Notes under the pieces: model-generated
Databases searched by the model: none
Seen by the model: the letters and a program-made list of their open reading frames with translations, nothing else
Told to the model about the DNA's origin: nothing
Translations under genes and position numbers: made by a program
Source: an uncultured Flavobacteriales bacterium
GTDB lineage: Bacteria > Bacteroidota > Bacteroidia > Flavobacteriales > Crocinitomicaceae
DNA length: 64,000 nt
Reading direction: 5' to 3'
NCBI GenBank assembly: GCA_946482515.1
Contig: CAMLRS010000008.1
Span: 1-64,000 of the forward strand
Part shown: positions 25,274-34,600 of the stretch, one piece after another
Position numbering within the stretch: position 1 is the first letter of the stretch
Layout of the letters: each line of letters opens with the position of its first letter

Positions 25274-25855
25274 TCGTTTCAATTGGGAAATAACGTCCAG
25301 TAATTGCGGTAAAACCAGCTGGCGGTCATCGTTTTGGATCACGAAATCGGCTAAAGGGATTTTGGCTTCGTCGGGAAGCTGGTTCGCGATGCGTGCCTTG
25401 ACGGCGGCTTCAGTGGTGGTATCGCGCTTAAGAATGCGTTGAACGCGGATGGGCTCGGGAGCAATAACTAAAATAGTGGCGTCGAAACGTTGGTAGCCTT
25501 GTGTTTCGAACAGCAGGGCCGATTCCTGGAAAACAAGCTCGCTTTCCTGCTGACTGGCCCAGTAGTCGAAATCGGCACGTACACGCGGGTGAACGAGTGC
25601 ATTGAGTTCTTCTCGTTTTTCGGGATGCTGGAAAATGACGGTGGCCAGGTATGCGCGGTTCGGTTTCAATCCTTCGTAGGCTTCTTCGCCGAAAGCGGTT
25701 TTGATTGCCGCTGAAAGTGCAACGTCTTCCTCCATGAGCGCTTTGGCCCTGTCGTCGGAATAATAGACCGGGAAGCCCATGGTTTCCACGATGCGGCAGA
25801 CAGTTGTTTTGCCCGAGCCTATGCCTCCGGTGATCCCGATCCGTTGCTGTTGCAT
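25268..25855 (-). CDS. coaE: Dephospho-CoA kinase
   Basis: 195 residues, normal. Last step of coenzyme A synthesis: ATP phosphorylates the ribose 3'-OH of dephospho-CoA in the cytoplasm. P-loop GITGGIGSGKTT (about 7-18), then VYYSDDRAKALM with the substrate-binding region, LVHPRVRADF and ESALLFETQGYQRFD, and ATTEAAVKARIANQ. The terminal His and TAG are part of the C-family word TCCTAATGTC on the plus strand. A terminator separates it from siaC. Confidence 0.96.
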   Translation of the reverse strand: MQQQRIGITGGIGSGKTTVCRIVETMGFPVYYSDDRAKALMEEDVALSAAIKTAFGEEAYEGLKPNRAYLATVIFQHPEKREELNALVHPRVRADFDYWASQQESELVFQESALLFETQGYQRFDATILVIAPEPIRVQRILKRDTTTEAAVKARIANQLPDEAKIPLADFVIQNDDRQLVLPQLLDVISQLKRH

Positions 25856-25859
25856 GATA

Positions 25860-25888
25860 CAAAAACTCCCTCGTTTCGGGCGAGGGAG
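25860..25888 (-). terminator. Terminator after siaC
   Basis: CTCCCTCG (25866-25873) and CGAGGGAG (25881-25888) form a perfect stem. On the minus strand a run of T follows. It lies 8 bases past the siaC stop and just upstream of coaE. Confidence 0.85.
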
Positions 25889-25896
25889 CAGGGGTG

Positions 25897-26280
25897 TCAG
25901 ATTTCTTCTACTTCGATGATCTTGAACGGAAGTCCGATAATCGCCTGGTAATCCTGGCCGGCTTCTTCCATATCCTCATCGTCCATTTCATAGAACCAGT
26001 TCACGGTTACTTTCGTACGCTCACCGGAAATGGATTCCAGTTTTTTAAACAAGTCTAAGATGCACTTGGAAGAAGAAGTATTGAAGTACTCCAGCTTCAC
26101 ATCGACTTCCGTTTCCGGAACCGGTGTTTTTCCATAAGCATCAATCCAGTCGTTGAGTGGTTTGTAAAACTCCACGGAGTTTTCAGGAATCGAACGACCT
26201 TTCAGCTCTAATTTACCGCTAGCGGCATCGAAATGAATAGAAGGCGTTTTCGCCGAGCCTTCAAGATGTAGGTTTTCCAT
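25897..26280 (-). CDS. siaC: SiaC family regulatory phosphoprotein (DUF1987)
   Basis: 127 residues. The core VKLEYFNTSSSKCILDLFKKL contains Thr68, which corresponds by number and context to the threonine phosphorylated in Pseudomonas aeruginosa SiaC, where phosphorylation by SiaB and dephosphorylation by SiaA control a diguanylate cyclase. Here the gene follows siaB after 9 bases and ends at a terminator, so the two form an operon. No SiaA-type phosphatase or GGDEF gene is in the window, so the output is unknown. Confidence 0.9.
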   Translation of the reverse strand: MENLHLEGSAKTPSIHFDAASGKLELKGRSIPENSVEFYKPLNDWIDAYGKTPVPETEVDVKLEYFNTSSSKCILDLFKKLESISGERTKVTVNWFYEMDDEDMEEAGQDYQAIIGLPFKIIEVEEI

Positions 26281-26289
26281 AACGTTAAA

Positions 26290-26838
26290 TCAATCAATTT
26301 TAATATTCAAACAGAAAAAGCTGCTGTGTTCGTTAATGGGAAGAAACTGGTAATCGAGCTTGTTTCCCGATTTCCGGGCAATGTCGATCATGCCCAGTCC
26401 GGCTGTTCCCTTGTCGGACATATGTCCGTTATTCAGCACTTCCTGGTAGTAGTTTTTCAACTCGTCCTTGTCCATGCTGTTGATCGTATCAATACGCTTT
26501 TTCAATTCCTCACCGTTCTCCCGCTCAATATAATTGCCCGTCTGAATCACAAACTGATCGTTCCGCTTTGCAATCATAAATAAAGCTGACTTCACTTCGA
26601 TCTGATTTTTGTCGGCGTCTTCCGAATCAATATGATGATACAGGTTTTGCAGACATTCTACCAGTACGTTGAACACTTTTTTCTTGGTTTTCGGGGACTC
26701 ATCCATGTAGTCCATCTTCGATTCCATGATGGAAAGCACTGATGTCAGGAGATCCGAAGTAACGACACCTTTGAATGAAAGCAGGATATTCTCCCGTTCC
26801 ATCGTTTGGTACAGTTCGTAGATGTCGTTTTTTATCAT
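26290..26838 (-). CDS. siaB: SiaB family protein kinase
   Basis: 182 residues from the ATG at 26838 (MIKNDIYELYQTME); an open frame to 26919 adds a poor N-terminus. It shows the GHKL-like layout of SiaB kinases: FNVLVECLQNLYHHI (helix with the Asn-box position), FVIQTGNYIE, and GTAGLGMIDIARKSGNKLDYQF near the end as the nucleotide lid. The partner is SiaC, encoded directly downstream. The probable role is phosphorylation of SiaC Thr68 in a partner-switch signalling system. Confidence 0.87.
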   Translation of the reverse strand: MIKNDIYELYQTMERENILLSFKGVVTSDLLTSVLSIMESKMDYMDESPKTKKKVFNVLVECLQNLYHHIDSEDADKNQIEVKSALFMIAKRNDQFVIQTGNYIERENGEELKKRIDTINSMDKDELKNYYQEVLNNGHMSDKGTAGLGMIDIARKSGNKLDYQFLPINEHSSFFCLNIKID

Positions 26839-26999
26839 TAGTGTCCCTGCGAAGTGAGGCAAATATAAGAATCCTGTCGAACAAATTACGGAGTTGGTAG
26901 AAAAAAAACGAAGGGTCATAGAATGAACAAACTATTCGGCTTTTTTCGTTCAACTAGCATTCCGGGCGGCAATTCAACTCGCCACTCAAAGAAATGTGC

Positions 27000-27007
27000 T
27001 ACTTTTG
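27000..27007 (+). promoter_or_regulatory. -7 box TACTTTTG, near-leaderless
   Basis: Exact TAnnTTTG match ending five bases (CGGCC) before the ATG at 27013. The predicted transcription start coincides with the start codon. Confidence 0.6.
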
Positions 27008-27012
27008 CGGCC

Positions 27013-27753
27013 ATGCAGGAGCGACAACAGAACGAGTGGTTTGCGACGTGGTTCGATTCGCCTTATTACCACGTGCTGTATGACAATCGCAACGAAGTGG
27101 AAGCGCAGCGGTTCATCGAACGTTTGTGCGCGCATCTTGGCTTGGTTGACGGAACCCGTGTTCTCGATCTGGCTTGCGGTTCCGGACGTCATGCGCGCGT
27201 GCTCCATGCGCTTGGATTTAACGTAACCGGCGCCGATCTTTCCCCGAACAACATTCAGCTGGCGCGTGACCATGCACCTGACGGATTGACGTTCATCCTC
27301 CACGACATGCGCGACCCGTTGCCGGATACTTACGATGTGGTGATGAACCTGTTCACCAGCTTCGGGTATTTCGATACGATCAGCGACAATGCGAAGGCGC
27401 TGGAAAGTGTGCATGCTGCGCTCAGCCCGGATGGATTGCTCGTGATCGACTTCATGAACGCCGATAAGGCCATTCGTGAGCTCAAAACGCGGCAGGAACT
27501 CCGTAAAAGCAATATTCTGTTCCACATCAAGAAAGAGGTGGTGAATGGCCGGATTGTGAAAACGATTGCTTTCGAAGCTGATGGCCACTCGTATTTTTTC
27601 CAGGAAAAAGTACAGGCGCTCGACCTGGTGGATTTTCAGCAGCTGCTGGGGAACGCCGGCTTTGGCATACAGGCCGTTTACGGCAACTACCAGCTCGAGC
27701 CGTTCAACGAGCTGAATTCCGAACGTCTTATCCTGATTTGTAAGAAGGTATGA
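27013..27753 (+). CDS. Class I SAM-dependent methyltransferase
   Basis: 246 residues from the ATG at 27013, chosen because the promoter box lies immediately upstream; an upstream frame to 26923 would cross the promoter. N-terminal WFATWFDSPYYHVLYDNRNEVEAQRF, motif I VLDLACGSGRHARVL (about 47-61), acidic GADLSPNNIQLA and VMNLFTSFGYF are class I methyltransferase hallmarks. A small-molecule substrate is likely but unknown. It overlaps the ZIP transporter gene by ATGA, so they share a transcript. Confidence 0.88.
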   Translation: MQERQQNEWFATWFDSPYYHVLYDNRNEVEAQRFIERLCAHLGLVDGTRVLDLACGSGRHARVLHALGFNVTGADLSPNNIQLARDHAPDGLTFILHDMRDPLPDTYDVVMNLFTSFGYFDTISDNAKALESVHAALSPDGLLVIDFMNADKAIRELKTRQELRKSNILFHIKKEVVNGRIVKTIAFEADGHSYFFQEKVQALDLVDFQQLLGNAGFGIQAVYGNYQLEPFNELNSERLILICKKV

Positions 27754-28475
27754 ATAATTTGATCCTCAACACCCTGTTTTTGTTGGTGTCCGTGATCGCG
27801 GGCGGACTGTTGGTGGTTTTCCTCGAGAAGAAGAACCGTCAGCATGTCATTAAGCTCAGCCTGGCTTTCAGCGGCGGATTTCTGCTGGCGATCGCCTTCG
27901 TGCATTTTCTCCCGGAATTGTACCACGAACACGCTACTTCTATCGGTTTGTGGATCCTGACGGGCTTTTTGATCCAGCTCTTTCTGGAATATTTCTCCGG
28001 CGGTATCGAGCACGGCCATATTCACGTACACACGCAGCGGAAATTACCGTATGCGCTGCTGCTTTCGCTTTCCGTGCATTCATTCATCGAAGGTATTCCG
28101 CTGGCTGGTTTCGGTGATCACGCGCACCACGAAGGCCACCACCATGAGTCGTTGTTGTTGGGAATTGTTCTGCACCAGCTGCCGGTGGCCATTGCCCTGA
28201 TGACCTTGCTGCGTCAGTCGCAGGTAAGCATTAAGCTATCGTGGATTCTGCTGCTGATCTTCGGACTCATGACACCGCTGGGAATGCTCACCGGCTGGCT
28301 CGCTGAAACGAACGGCGATTTCGCCAATATGGACCTGTTGCTGGCCATCGTCGTCGGAATGTTCCTGCATATCTCCACCACCATCATCTTCGAAACCAGC
28401 GAAAACCACAAGTTCAACCTCGCCAAGCTAACGGCTATATTATTGGGTGTTGGATTATCGTTCTTCCTGATCTGA
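27750..28475 (+). CDS. ZIP family metal transporter
   Basis: 241 residues with about eight membrane segments. HFLPELYHEH (about 52-61), a histidine-rich loop GIEHGHIHVHTQ and DHAHHEGHHHES, then LSVHSFIEGIPLAG with the conserved HxxxEG metal site and GIVLHQLPVAIAL with the HQxP site. ZIP proteins import zinc or related divalent ions into the cytoplasm. It is translationally coupled to the upstream methyltransferase gene. The last seven codons overlap a possible small gene on the other strand. Confidence 0.93.
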   Translation: MNNLILNTLFLLVSVIAGGLLVVFLEKKNRQHVIKLSLAFSGGFLLAIAFVHFLPELYHEHATSIGLWILTGFLIQLFLEYFSGGIEHGHIHVHTQRKLPYALLLSLSVHSFIEGIPLAGFGDHAHHEGHHHESLLLGIVLHQLPVAIALMTLLRQSQVSIKLSWILLLIFGLMTPLGMLTGWLAETNGDFANMDLLLAIVVGMFLHISTTIIFETSENHKFNLAKLTAILLGVGLSFFLI

Positions 28476-28652
28476 TGCAGGATGCTGCATGCCTGATTTT
28501 TGATGCAGAATATTCGCAAGCTCAATTTCTTTTTCCGCCTGAATCTTAGCCAATTTAACCCTGTTTCGTCCTGTAACGACTGTGCTGAAGCATGTAGTAA
28601 AGGAAACGGATACGCAGCCGACACTGTAAAGTATTACTTCCAAATAGCTCAT
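28455..28652 (-). CDS. Possible 65-residue single-pass membrane protein
   Basis: ATG at 28652. One hydrophobic segment (about 4-27: LEVILYSVGCVSVSFTTCFSTVV), then a basic turn (GRNRVKL) and an amphipathic helix KIQAEKEIELANILHQK. The membrane-anchor-plus-coil pattern and clean charge distribution look protein-like. Against it: short length, convergent overlap of 21 bases with the ZIP gene and no clear promoter box. Unrecognised. Confidence 0.4.
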   Translation of the reverse strand: MSYLEVILYSVGCVSVSFTTCFSTVVTGRNRVKLAKIQAEKEIELANILHQKSGMQHPASDQEER

Positions 28653-28699
28653 ATATTGTAACAATGCCAGGCCGCCCAGCCGACCTGATGTTAACAATA

Positions 28700-28940
28700 C
28701 ATTCTGACCTATCTAACTGGTGAATGTAACTTCATAAATCACAGCTGGGTATGTGATTTAAAGTAAAAGTGCTTTTGGATTTATCTTCGAGTTCCTTTAT
28801 ATGCACTTTAAGCCTGCTTTTCCTCTGTGCCCGTTTTTAAGAGCTGGAAATCCAATCCAGAATACGTATCGCATTCTGAATGCATTGACCTGAAATTACA
28901 AAAAAATGGAATAGATCGGATAATTAGTTAATGCCGGATT
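28700..28940. other. Non-coding stretch without recognised content
   Basis: Base composition is AT-rich compared with the flanking genes. I see no credible gene or known RNA. It ends at a G-family word that supplies the hemH stop codon. Confidence 0.5.
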
Positions 28941-28968
28941 GATTCAACATCCAAAATCAAACATTCGA
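28941..28968. repeat. G-family word at the hemH stop
   Basis: On the minus strand AATGTTTGATTTTGGATGTT encodes the last Asn-Val and the TGA of hemH. Relatives lie at 49635, 57011 and 61922-61996. Confidence 0.6.
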
Positions 28969-29982
28969 TCGAATGAGGTCTTCCACACAATCAATAAACC
29001 GCGGGTGATCGTTCGAGCTGGGAACGAGCTGTACTTTCTCGCCGCCGTTCGCTTCGAAGATTTCCTGGTATTCTTCACCGATCTCGATGAGCGTTTCGAG
29101 GCAGTCGGCAACAAACGCCGGACTGAATACCAGTACCTTTTTCGCACCTTCTTTGCCCCATTGCTCGATCACCTGGTCGGAAAACGGCTGTATCCATTTC
29201 TGGTCGAGGCGTGACTGAAAGCTCACCGTATATTGTTCCCTTGAAAGACCGAGTTGTTCGGCAATTAAGCGCGTGGTTGCGTAGGAGGTGGCTTTGTAGC
29301 AGAATGTTGCTTCGTCGCCGACCTCGTTTTCACAATTGTGGCCCTCGCAGAGGCCGTTTTCATAGACCTTGTCGACATGGCGTTCCGGCAGGCCGTGATA
29401 GGAGAACATCACGCGGTCGTATTCCGCAAGATTAAATGCTTTTGCACGGTCAACCACAGAATCGATGTAGCCCGGATGATCGTAAAACTGGCTCACGATC
29501 TTGATATCCGGAATCACCCACCATTTACGGATGATTTCCATGGCTTTATCAATGGCTGAGCCGGTCGACGCACTGGCATACTGCGGGAACAGCGGAATGA
29601 TGACGATTTGTTCGTAGTTGGCTTTGCGCATCTTTTCCAGCACGGAATCCATAGAAGGGTTCTGGTAGCGCATGGCCAGCTCAATCGTTACGTCTTCGCT
29701 GCCGAAACGTTCCTGAACAAGCTTTTTGACGCTTTCGGAATAGGTGAGGAGAGGCGAAACGCCGTTACCCAGCTCCCACAGCTCTTTATAGATTTTGGCT
29801 GATTTCGGCGCACGGAACGGAATGATGATACCGTTCACCAAAATAGTGCGTGAAAGCCACGGAATATCGATAACGCGTGGATCGTTAAGGAACTCACGCA
29901 GGTAGCGCGCCACATCCCCGCGCGATGGGCTGTCGGGTGTGCCGAGCTGGATGAGCAGAACGCCTGTTTTTTTTGTTGTCAT
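28957..29982 (-). CDS. hemH: Ferrochelatase
   Basis: 341 residues, normal. It inserts iron into protoporphyrin IX, the last step of heme synthesis. GVLLIQLGTPDSPSRGDVARYLREFLNDPRVI at the N-terminus is typical of Bacteroidota HemH; the catalytic histidine is in FSYHGLPERHVDKVY (about 195-209), FQSRLDQKWIQPF follows, and FSPAFVADCLETLIEIGEEY holds the catalytic glutamate region near residue 290. It is co-directional with lpdA; the D-family repeat lies upstream of its start. Its stop lies in a G-family word. Confidence 0.96.
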   Translation of the reverse strand: MTTKKTGVLLIQLGTPDSPSRGDVARYLREFLNDPRVIDIPWLSRTILVNGIIIPFRAPKSAKIYKELWELGNGVSPLLTYSESVKKLVQERFGSEDVTIELAMRYQNPSMDSVLEKMRKANYEQIVIIPLFPQYASASTGSAIDKAMEIIRKWWVIPDIKIVSQFYDHPGYIDSVVDRAKAFNLAEYDRVMFSYHGLPERHVDKVYENGLCEGHNCENEVGDEATFCYKATSYATTRLIAEQLGLSREQYTVSFQSRLDQKWIQPFSDQVIEQWGKEGAKKVLVFSPAFVADCLETLIEIGEEYQEIFEANGGEKVQLVPSSNDHPRFIDCVEDLIRSNV

Positions 29983-29997
29983 GATCCACTATTTTCT

Positions 29998-30086
29998 CCC
30001 CCTTTGGAGGGGGATACAGGGGGAGGATAAATCCCTGAATCGAGTTGCCACCTCCCTCATTCCCTTCCGCTGTGGCGGAGAGGAAA
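29998..30086. repeat. D-family repeat between lpdA and hemH
   Basis: CCCCCTTTGGAGGGGG (about 30000-30015), then a GGGGGAGGATAAAT-like stretch, and a right end CCGCTGTGGCGGAGAGGAAA. It matches the copies at 13419-13520 and 55500-55590. Confidence 0.75.
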
Positions 30087-30088
30087 AA

Positions 30089-31492
30089 TTAAATATGCAG
30101 TGCGCGGTTGTCTGTTGCAGCAAGAGCAGCTTCTTTCACGGCTTCCGAGTATGTCGGGTGTGGGTGACAGATGCGTGCAAGATCTTCAGCAGAAGCGCGG
30201 TATTCCATCGCTGTAACAGCTTCCATGATCAAATCGGCTGCGCGGGCAGCGATCATGTGAACGCCCAGGATCTCATCGGTCTCTGCATCCGCAAGGATCT
30301 TAATGAAACCGCCGGTATCCATACTTGCGCGGGAACGACCGAGGGCTTTCATCGGGAACTGACCGGCTTTGTAATTCACTCCGGCAGCTTTCAGCTCTTC
30401 TTCGGTTTTACCTACCGCAGCAATTTCCGGCCAGGTGTACACAACGCCCGGGATGAGGTTGTAATTGATATGTGGTTTCTGTCCGGCGAGCATTTCGGCT
30501 ACGTATACGCCTTCTTCTTCGGCTTTGTGGGCCAGCATCGCGCCGCGTACCACATCACCGATAGCGAAGATGTTCGGAACAGCTGTTTGCAAATGATCGT
30601 TTACTTCGATCTGTCCGCGGTTATTTGCAGAAAGTCCGGTATTTTCGAGCGCCAGGCCTTCCGTATATGCTTTACGACCCACAGCTACGAGGCAGTAATC
30701 TGCTTCGAGTGTAATCGTTTCCTGCTTTTTGTTCACGGCAGTTACTTTAACGCCTTTGCCGGTATTTTCGACTTTCTGAACACTGGTTTCGAGGTTGAAT
30801 TTAAAGCCTTCTTTTTTCAGGATTTTGATGAATTCCTTCCCGAGACCGCGGTCCATAGTCGGGAAGATCGCATCTGCAAATTCGACCACTTCGATTTCCG
30901 TTCCCAGACGAGCATAAACGGAACCCAGCTCGAGTCCGATCACGCCACCACCGATCACGATCATCTTTTTCGGGATCTCTTTCATTTTGAGTGCCTCCGT
31001 CGAAGTGATGATACGGTCTTTATCCGGCTCCATTCCCGGGAAGAAGTTCGGCTTCGATCCCGTAGCGATGATGGTATTTTTGGTGGAAATCTCCGTTTTG
31101 TTGCCGTCGCCGTCTGTAATAGCGATCGTTGTAGCATTCACGAACGAGCCCACGCCCTGGTAAACGGTGATCTTGTTTTTATCCATGAGGAATTTCACAC
31201 CGTTGCATGTTTGCGACACCACTTCTTCCTTGCGCGCGATCATTTGAGTGATATCCGCCTGAAGGTTGTCGAGCGTGATGCCATGAGCCGCAAAATTGTG
31301 CTTCGCGTTGAAGAAATGCTCGGAAGAATCGAGCAGCGCTTTGGAAGGGATACAGCCCACGTTGAGGCAGGTTCCGCCCAGTGTAGCGTATTTCTCAATC
31401 AGCGCGGTTTTCATTCCCAGCTGTGCACAACGGATCGCGGCAACATATCCGCCGGGTCCTGAACCAATAATGGTCACATCAAACGTACTCAT
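30089..31492 (-). CDS. lpdA: Dihydrolipoyl dehydrogenase (E3)
   Basis: 467 residues, normal. It reoxidises dihydrolipoamide of the 2-oxoacid dehydrogenase and glycine-cleavage complexes using FAD and NAD. FAD loop IGSGPGGY (9-16), redox disulfide GGTCLNVGC (Cys42, Cys47), NAD loop VIGGGVIGLELGSVYARLG (about 180), and the C-terminal catalytic pair HPHPTYSEAVKEA near residue 450. lipA, which makes the lipoyl cofactor, lies 5 kb away. A TACCTTTA sequence upstream is close to the -7 consensus. Confidence 0.97.
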   Translation of the reverse strand: MSTFDVTIIGSGPGGYVAAIRCAQLGMKTALIEKYATLGGTCLNVGCIPSKALLDSSEHFFNAKHNFAAHGITLDNLQADITQMIARKEEVVSQTCNGVKFLMDKNKITVYQGVGSFVNATTIAITDGDGNKTEISTKNTIIATGSKPNFFPGMEPDKDRIITSTEALKMKEIPKKMIVIGGGVIGLELGSVYARLGTEIEVVEFADAIFPTMDRGLGKEFIKILKKEGFKFNLETSVQKVENTGKGVKVTAVNKKQETITLEADYCLVAVGRKAYTEGLALENTGLSANNRGQIEVNDHLQTAVPNIFAIGDVVRGAMLAHKAEEEGVYVAEMLAGQKPHINYNLIPGVVYTWPEIAAVGKTEEELKAAGVNYKAGQFPMKALGRSRASMDTGGFIKILADAETDEILGVHMIAARAADLIMEAVTAMEYRASAEDLARICHPHPTYSEAVKEAALAATDNRALHI

Positions 31493-31591
31493 AACTCATT
31501 TCGAATTTGCGGGATAAAGGTAGCGGTTCTTAGGGGATAGTTCTATAGTATCTTCCTAAAAAGTTACATTTATCATTTCAGGCATTTAATT

Positions 31592-31599
31592 TATCTTTG
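31592..31599 (+). promoter_or_regulatory. -7 box TATCTTTG of the delta-60 protein gene
   Basis: Exact TAnnTTTG match 19 bases before the ATG at 31619. Confidence 0.55.
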
Positions 31600-31618
31600 C
31601 GTCAAATTTTTCCGTCCT

Positions 31619-34600
31619 ATGACGCAGTTTCTTCGACCACCCTTTATCAAGTTCTTTTTATTTGTTTGCTGTTTATCGAGCTATTCTTATAGTCAGACCG
31701 GATCTGTTGATACTTCATTCAATAGTGTCGATGTAATTCCCGGGTTAAGCGGTTTTAATGGGGTTGTTAAAGAGAGTTTTCTTTTCCCGGATGGCAGCTA
31801 TCTTTCTGTAGGTGCTTTTACAAGCTATCATGGGGAATCGGCTAATCGCATTCTAAAAATGAACCATGATCTGGAGATAAATCCATCCTTTAATACCGGA
31901 ACCGGGTCCAACGGAGAAATTAACGGGATGCAGGTGTTATCCAGTAATAAAATCTTGATCTTTGGAGATTTCAATGAGTTTAATGGCTTTCCTGTAGATA
32001 GTATCGCACTTATAAATCCGGATGGTTCTTTAGATCCTTCTTTTGCGTTCGATAATCCTTTTTGGATCATTAACGATGTGACGGAACAGTCGACAGGAGA
32101 AATTATTATTACGGGTTATGACCATAACTACTCATCAACGATTGTTCGCTGTTCTACTAATGGGACTATCGACCCTACATTTATTCCGGCTAGTCAGAAT
32201 GGTATCATCGACTTCGTTCGTACAGATAATGATGACAACCTTTATATGGTTGGATCTTTCACCCAGGTTAATGGCATTGCTATTGCCAAATTAGCTAAAC
32301 TTACTGCTGACGGTACTTTGATCGATTCCTATGTCCCTCCGACAGCATTTACGTTTACTGTCGAAGACTTATTTATTCACGATGATGGCCGAGTAGTTAT
32401 ATGTGGAAATTATGGTTCGGGCTCAAGTATCCATGGTTATACACGTTTGTTGCCAGACGGCAGCATTGATCCCGGATTTACAGGTGCTATTGGTTACACC
32501 AATTACAGGCAAATTGAAATCGATACTGAAGGACGATATATTTTTGTCGCTACTAATAATATGTTTGATTTTACCCGAAGGGTACTACCAACAGGTGTTG
32601 TTGATGTAACATATGAGATTGTCGGTATGGCTTCGGGTTCTTATCATTTGCTGCTGGAACCCGATGGAAAAGCATTTGTTAGCGGCTTGAGTGGTATCAA
32701 TCGCAGAAATTCCAATGGAACGTTTGATGGGAGTTTAGTGCCATATAATGGCTTTGATCGTTCAGTTACAGTTGTCAAAACACTTCCCAATGGAAAACTG
32801 TTGGTAGGAGGGAATTTTTCAGCTTTTAATGGAAAGTCTGTCAATGGAATTGTTCGTTTGCTTGCTGATGGGACGATTGACCCGAGCTTTGAGGTTGGTA
32901 CAGCCACACCTTTTCCAAATGCGCTGAATACAACTGATTATGAGGATCCTAATGTTTATGACATCGAGATTCAGACCGATGGTAAGATTCTTGTTGGAGG
33001 CTATTTTCAACGATTCAATGGCTATCCATATAAACATCTGGTTCGCCTGAATCCAAACGGTTCTGTTGATACATCCTTTCATAATTCCGGATTTAACAAT
33101 CTGGTAGCAGAAATTACGCTGCAACCAGATGGGAAAATACTGGTTGGAGGAGAGTTTGAAAGTCCTGCGTACAGAATTGTACGACTACATCCTGATGGAA
33201 CAGAGGACAGCTCCTTTGCCGCTTCCATATCATGGGGCCGGGTAAGGACAATTGATTTACATCCTAATGGTAAAATTTACATAGGAGGAACCTTTTTGGG
33301 AGTTAATGGTAATGTCGCCGAGCATATTGCATGTGTATTGATGGATGGAACATTGGATAATTCCTTTTCTGTTGGGACAGCTTTGGGAGCGGCACCACTA
33401 CAAGATATAGCTATTCAATCTGATGGTAAACTGATTGTTTTGAAAAATGGCGTATTCAGAATTTCTGAATCTGGTGCTCTTGACAACACATTTATAGTTG
33501 GTGGTGTATTTACAAGTTCTAACTTTTACCAAAAGGTAGCCATACAACCTGATGGAAAAATACTTATTATCGGTTCGTATCAGGCGGCTCCTTCTCCGGA
33601 TCCGCGATTGGGTCGATTGAATCCGGATGGCACACTGGATAACTCTTTTGAGTTCTCTCAGGTTAATTATTCCACTCCAAATCAAGTTGGGTATGGACCA
33701 CTTTCCTTTGCTCTTCAACAGGATGGGAATATCATATTAGGTGGTAGCTTTGCTATCTATAATAGTGTTCCTAGACATCATATAACTCGTTTGCATAATG
33801 ATCTGACTAATAATGATTGTCAGTTCTTTTCTGCCTCTTTCGAAGTATTCAATGATCTAAACTGTGCGAATACGACTACAATCGAAGCACAAGCCTTAAA
33901 TGGAACGGCTCCTTACAGCTATTCATGGGATAATTCTATTGTCAATGAGGATGATACACTCTTTTCGACAAGTGAAGGGGGTATTCATTATATGTCTGTA
34001 ATTGATAGTGCGGGTTGTGCATATCATACCGGTTTCATGATCAATGGCCCGACAACACAAATGGGATTTGATAACCGCATTTCCATCGTTTCAGGTGGTT
34101 ATCGCCCTGGGCTGAACACGATTGTCACATTAGATGCCTCGAATCAAGGCTGTATTCCTGTAGATGGTAGTGTCGTGCTCGTTAAAAATCCATTGCTGAC
34201 GTTTATTTCATCCGATCCGGTGCCAACTGACATAAATGGTGATACGCTTATATGGGATTATGATGCTTTTGCACATGATTCCACTCATTTTATTGTGAAT
34301 GATCTTGTTTTTTCAACCAGCACAGCTGCACAGATTGGCGATGTTATTCGTATGGATGCCCGTATCTACCCGATAGAAGGTGACCACGACACACTGAACA
34401 ACATTCACCAGCCGGAATTTGCGATTTTAAATAGCTATGATCCGAATGACAAACAAGTGTATCCGAAAGGTGAATGCGTTCCTGGCTATGTTGATCACGG
34501 GCAGGATCTTACATACACAGTTCGGTTCCAAAATACGGGGAATGCCGAAGCGATTCATGTGCTGATTGTAGACAGTTTGAGTGAGCACCTCGATATCCAC

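Noticed and set aside
29939..31462. Open frame of 507 codons on the plus strand opposite lpdA and the D repeat
   Set aside because: It is the antisense of lpdA, starts inside hemH, and has no recognisable domain or promoter box.
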